Source: Terriglobia bacterium (GTDB lineage Bacteria > Acidobacteriota > Terriglobia > Terriglobales > SCQP01). From it: a stretch of 64,000 nt of DNA. This document shows positions 62,099-64,000 of this stretch, one piece after another. Both the position numbers and the translations under genes were made by a program. The first letter of the stretch is position 1. Each line of letters begins with the position of its first letter. The notes under the pieces are model-generated. The model worked only from the letters and a program-made list of their open reading frames with translations, did no database searches and was not told the DNA's origin. Location: contig JAJPKR010000025.1 in NCBI GenBank assembly GCA_021323595.1, forward strand, positions 1-64,000. Reading direction: 5' to 3'.

Positions 62099-64000
62099 AT
62101 GGCCACTTCCGCTTCCCTCGAAGAGCCGCAGCCGCCGCGCCGCAGTCCCTGGCTCTTCCGCCTGCTCGACGCGCTGCTGATCCTGCTGGCGCTGTTTGTC
62201 GCCGCCGGCGCTTACTTTTACTGGCAGGGATGGCGCACCGAGCCGCGCCGCGACGGCACTCTCGCGGTCGCCGGTCTCGGCGCGCCGGCGACGATCGTGC
62301 GCGACCGCCGCGGCATCGCCCATATCACCGCCGCCAGCTTGCACGACGTCTATTACGCCGAGGGCTACGCCATGGCGCAGGACCGCCTGTGGCAGATGGA
62401 CATGATGCGCCGTCTCGCCGAGGGCACGCTGGCCGAGGTCTTCGGTCCCGTCGGCCTCGCCACCGACGAGCAGACGCGCACCCTCGGCCTCGACCGCATC
62501 GCCGCGCGCGAGACCGCCGCCCTCGCGCCCGCGGCGCGCGATCTGCTCGACGCCTTCGCGGCCGGCGTCAATCAGTTCATCGCCGAGCGCCGCGGCCGCT
62601 TGCCGCTCGAGTTTCGCCTGCTGCACTACCAGCCCGCGCCCTGGCGGCCGTTGGACTCGCTGGCCTTCGCCGCGCAGATGTACCGCTCGCTCTCGACCTC
62701 GTATAAAGACGAGCTCGAGCGCGAAGCCATTCTCGCCGCCGCCGGCCCGCAAGCAGCAGCCGCGCTGTTTCCCGACCGCTCGCCCTGGGATATCCCGCCC
62801 GGCGCCTGGCCCGCGCCCACCGCGCCCGCCGCGCTCGCCCGCCGCCGCGCGCCCGCCGCGCTCGGCTGGCCGCCCGCCGCCGCGCCGTTCGCGGCCGCGG
62901 GGAGCAGCCGCGAACGAGGCGCTCCGCCGCCGCCGCGCGCCGGCCGCCTGGCGCCGCTCCTGGCCGCGCTCGCCGCCGCGCCCGAATCCTCCGCCAACCT
63001 CGGCCGCGGCAGCAACAACTGGGTGCTCGCGTCTTCGCGCACGGCCACCGGCGCGCCCATCCTCGCCAACGATCCGCATCTCGAGTACCAGCAGCCCGGC
63101 ATCTGGTGGGCGGTCGAACTGCGCGCTCCGGGATTGCACGTCATCGGCGTGACCTTTCCCGGCACGCCCGGCGTCATCATCGGCCACAACGACCATATCG
63201 CCTGGGGCATGACCAACGTCGGCGCCGACGTGCAGGACCTCTACCGCGAGCCGCCTGCTGCGATTCACGTTCTCGGCGAGACGATTCCCGTCAAGGGCCG
63301 CGCCCCGGTCGCCTTTCCGGTGCGGCTCGCGCCGCGCGGCCCGATCGTCGCCGAGGATGCCCAGGCCGCGCTGGCGCTCGATTGGTCGCTCTACCATCCC
63401 GGCTCGCTGCGCGATGTCTTCACGATGTTTCAGCGGCTCGATCAAGCCGGCGATTGGGCGTCGTTCGAAGCCGCGCTCGCCGATTTTCCCGGCCCGTCGC
63501 AAAACTTCGTCTATGCCGACACCGCCGGCAACATCGGCTACCAATGCGCCGGCCGCATTCCCCTCCGCAGCCGCGGGGACGGCACGCTGCCCATGCCCGA
63601 CGATCCCGCCTACGGCTGGACCGGCTGGATTCCCTTCGGCGCCTTGCCGCGCGTGTACAACCCCGCCGCCGGCCTGCTCGCCACCGCCAACGGCCGCATC
63701 GCGCCCGACGGCTACCCGTACGTCATCACCCATCACTGGGACGCGCCGTACCGCACCCGCCGCATCTACCAACGGCTCACCGCGCGGCCGCGCTGGCGCC
63801 CCGGCCAAATGGCGGCGATTCAGACCGATACCGTGTCGCTGCTCGAGCTTTTCTTCAGCCGCGCCGCGGTGGCCGCCGCCCGCAGGCCCGCGGCCGCCGC
63901 CAAGCTGCCGCCCGCCGCCCGCCAGGCGCTCGAGCTGCTGCGGCGCTTCGACGGCGACATGCGCCGCGACCAGGTCGCGCCCACCATCGCCAACCGCCTG
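62099..64000 (+). CDS. Penicillin acylase-family Ntn hydrolase (partial, right edge)
   Basis: The first 634 residues are in the window; the reading frame is open through position 64000. A membrane anchor or uncleaved signal lies at about residues 19-42 (WLFRLLDALLILLALFVAAGAY). The alpha-subunit region (GYAMAQDRLWQMDMMRRLAEG) is followed by a proline/alanine-rich spacer, then NLGRGSNNWVL, where Ser305 is the nucleophile exposed by self-cleavage. NDPHLEYQQPGIWW and IGHNDHIAWGMTN confirm the family. Members hydrolyse amides, including beta-lactam side chains and acyl-homoserine lactones. The missing C-terminal part lies beyond the window. Confidence 0.9.
   Translation, partial: MATSASLEEPQPPRRSPWLFRLLDALLILLALFVAAGAYFYWQGWRTEPRRDGTLAVAGLGAPATIVRDRRGIAHITAASLHDVYYAEGYAMAQDRLWQMDMMRRLAEGTLAEVFGPVGLATDEQTRTLGLDRIAARETAALAPAARDLLDAFAAGVNQFIAERRGRLPLEFRLLHYQPAPWRPLDSLAFAAQMYRSLSTSYKDELEREAILAAAGPQAAAALFPDRSPWDIPPGAWPAPTAPAALARRRAPAALGWPPAAAPFAAAGSSRERGAPPPPRAGRLAPLLAALAAAPESSANLGRGSNNWVLASSRTATGAPILANDPHLEYQQPGIWWAVELRAPGLHVIGVTFPGTPGVIIGHNDHIAWGMTNVGADVQDLYREPPAAIHVLGETIPVKGRAPVAFPVRLAPRGPIVAEDAQAALALDWSLYHPGSLRDVFTMFQRLDQAGDWASFEAALADFPGPSQNFVYADTAGNIGYQCAGRIPLRSRGDGTLPMPDDPAYGWTGWIPFGALPRVYNPAAGLLATANGRIAPDGYPYVITHHWDAPYRTRRIYQRLTARPRWRPGQMAAIQTDTVSLLELFFSRAAVAAARRPAAAAKLPPAARQALELLRRFDGDMRRDQVAPTIANRL

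Noticed and set aside
62078-63808. 576-residue minus-strand frame
   Set aside because: The opposite strand carries penicillin-acylase motifs including the nucleophile serine. The minus frame is a GC-rich shadow.

Overview
The window is about 70% G+C, gene-dense, and carries 56 protein-coding genes that I can support, one tRNA, no rRNA, no insertion sequence and no CRISPR array. It most resembles a member of the Acidobacteriota. The grounds are a 1198-residue TonB-dependent receptor with an N-terminal carboxypeptidase-regulatory domain, a long Hfq-like protein, an MglA GTPase, CapK/PaaK-like ligases and secreted enzymes with twin-arginine leaders. This placement is an inference from gene content, since no 16S gene is present.

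Layout. (1) 0.6-9.1 kb, minus strand: a TPR protein, the queuosine precursor genes queD-queE-queC, a SPOR-domain protein, a stomatin/NfeD pair and a secreted GH30-type glycosidase. (2) 9.3-13.0 kb, plus strand: tmk-holB, an Hfq-like protein, a polyprenyl diphosphate synthase, an FmdB-type zinc ribbon protein and tRNA-Ser(GGA). (3) 13.1-33.9 kb: a catabolic region built as a divergon. On the minus strand lie a TonB receptor, an M14-like peptidase and a sodium:solute symporter. On the plus strand an IclR regulator heads a tightly overlapping operon: PLP aminotransferase, heparinase II/III-type lyase, two amidohydrolases, Gfo/Idh/MocA dehydrogenase, second symporter, BadF-type kinase and a ceramidase-like hydrolase. 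A convergent operon (FAH-family enzyme, SIS protein, secreted TIM-barrel-like protein) faces it. The 199-bp gap between the two divergent starts holds two copies of the dyad GTTCT-N7-AGAAC. (4) 34.2-41.5 kb: a ferritin-like di-iron protein, an NtrC-type regulator with its sensor kinase, a lipoprotein and a LarE-like enzyme.

(5) 41.7-55.3 kb, all minus strand: a type II fatty-acid/polyketide-like cluster. In transcription order it holds mglA, a CapK/PaaK-like ligase, myo-inositol-phosphate synthase, a FabL-like enoyl reductase, an extended ACP, a FabZ-like dehydratase, an intact ketosynthase with a catalytically dead partner, a FabG-like reductase, a half-length dead ketosynthase with an intact partner, a second ligase and a PLP aminotransferase. 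I do not recognise this combination as a characterised pathway. It is the best candidate for an undescribed system. (6) 55.5-64.0 kb: a TPR protein, glmU, serS, ribE, ribD, ftsY and a penicillin-acylase-family gene cut by the right edge.

How the genes may work together. Region 3 reads as an import-and-breakdown module: the TonB receptor brings a polymer or oligomer across the outer membrane, the lyase and hydrolases cut it, the symporters import the pieces, and dehydrogenase, amidohydrolase, FAH enzyme and kinase process them, all plausibly under the IclR protein. Region 5 reads as an assembly line in which ligases load or release acyl groups, the KS pairs extend them on the ACP, and the reductases and dehydratase process them, with an amine and an inositol phosphate as possible head groups. 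Both readings are inferences from family membership and gene order.
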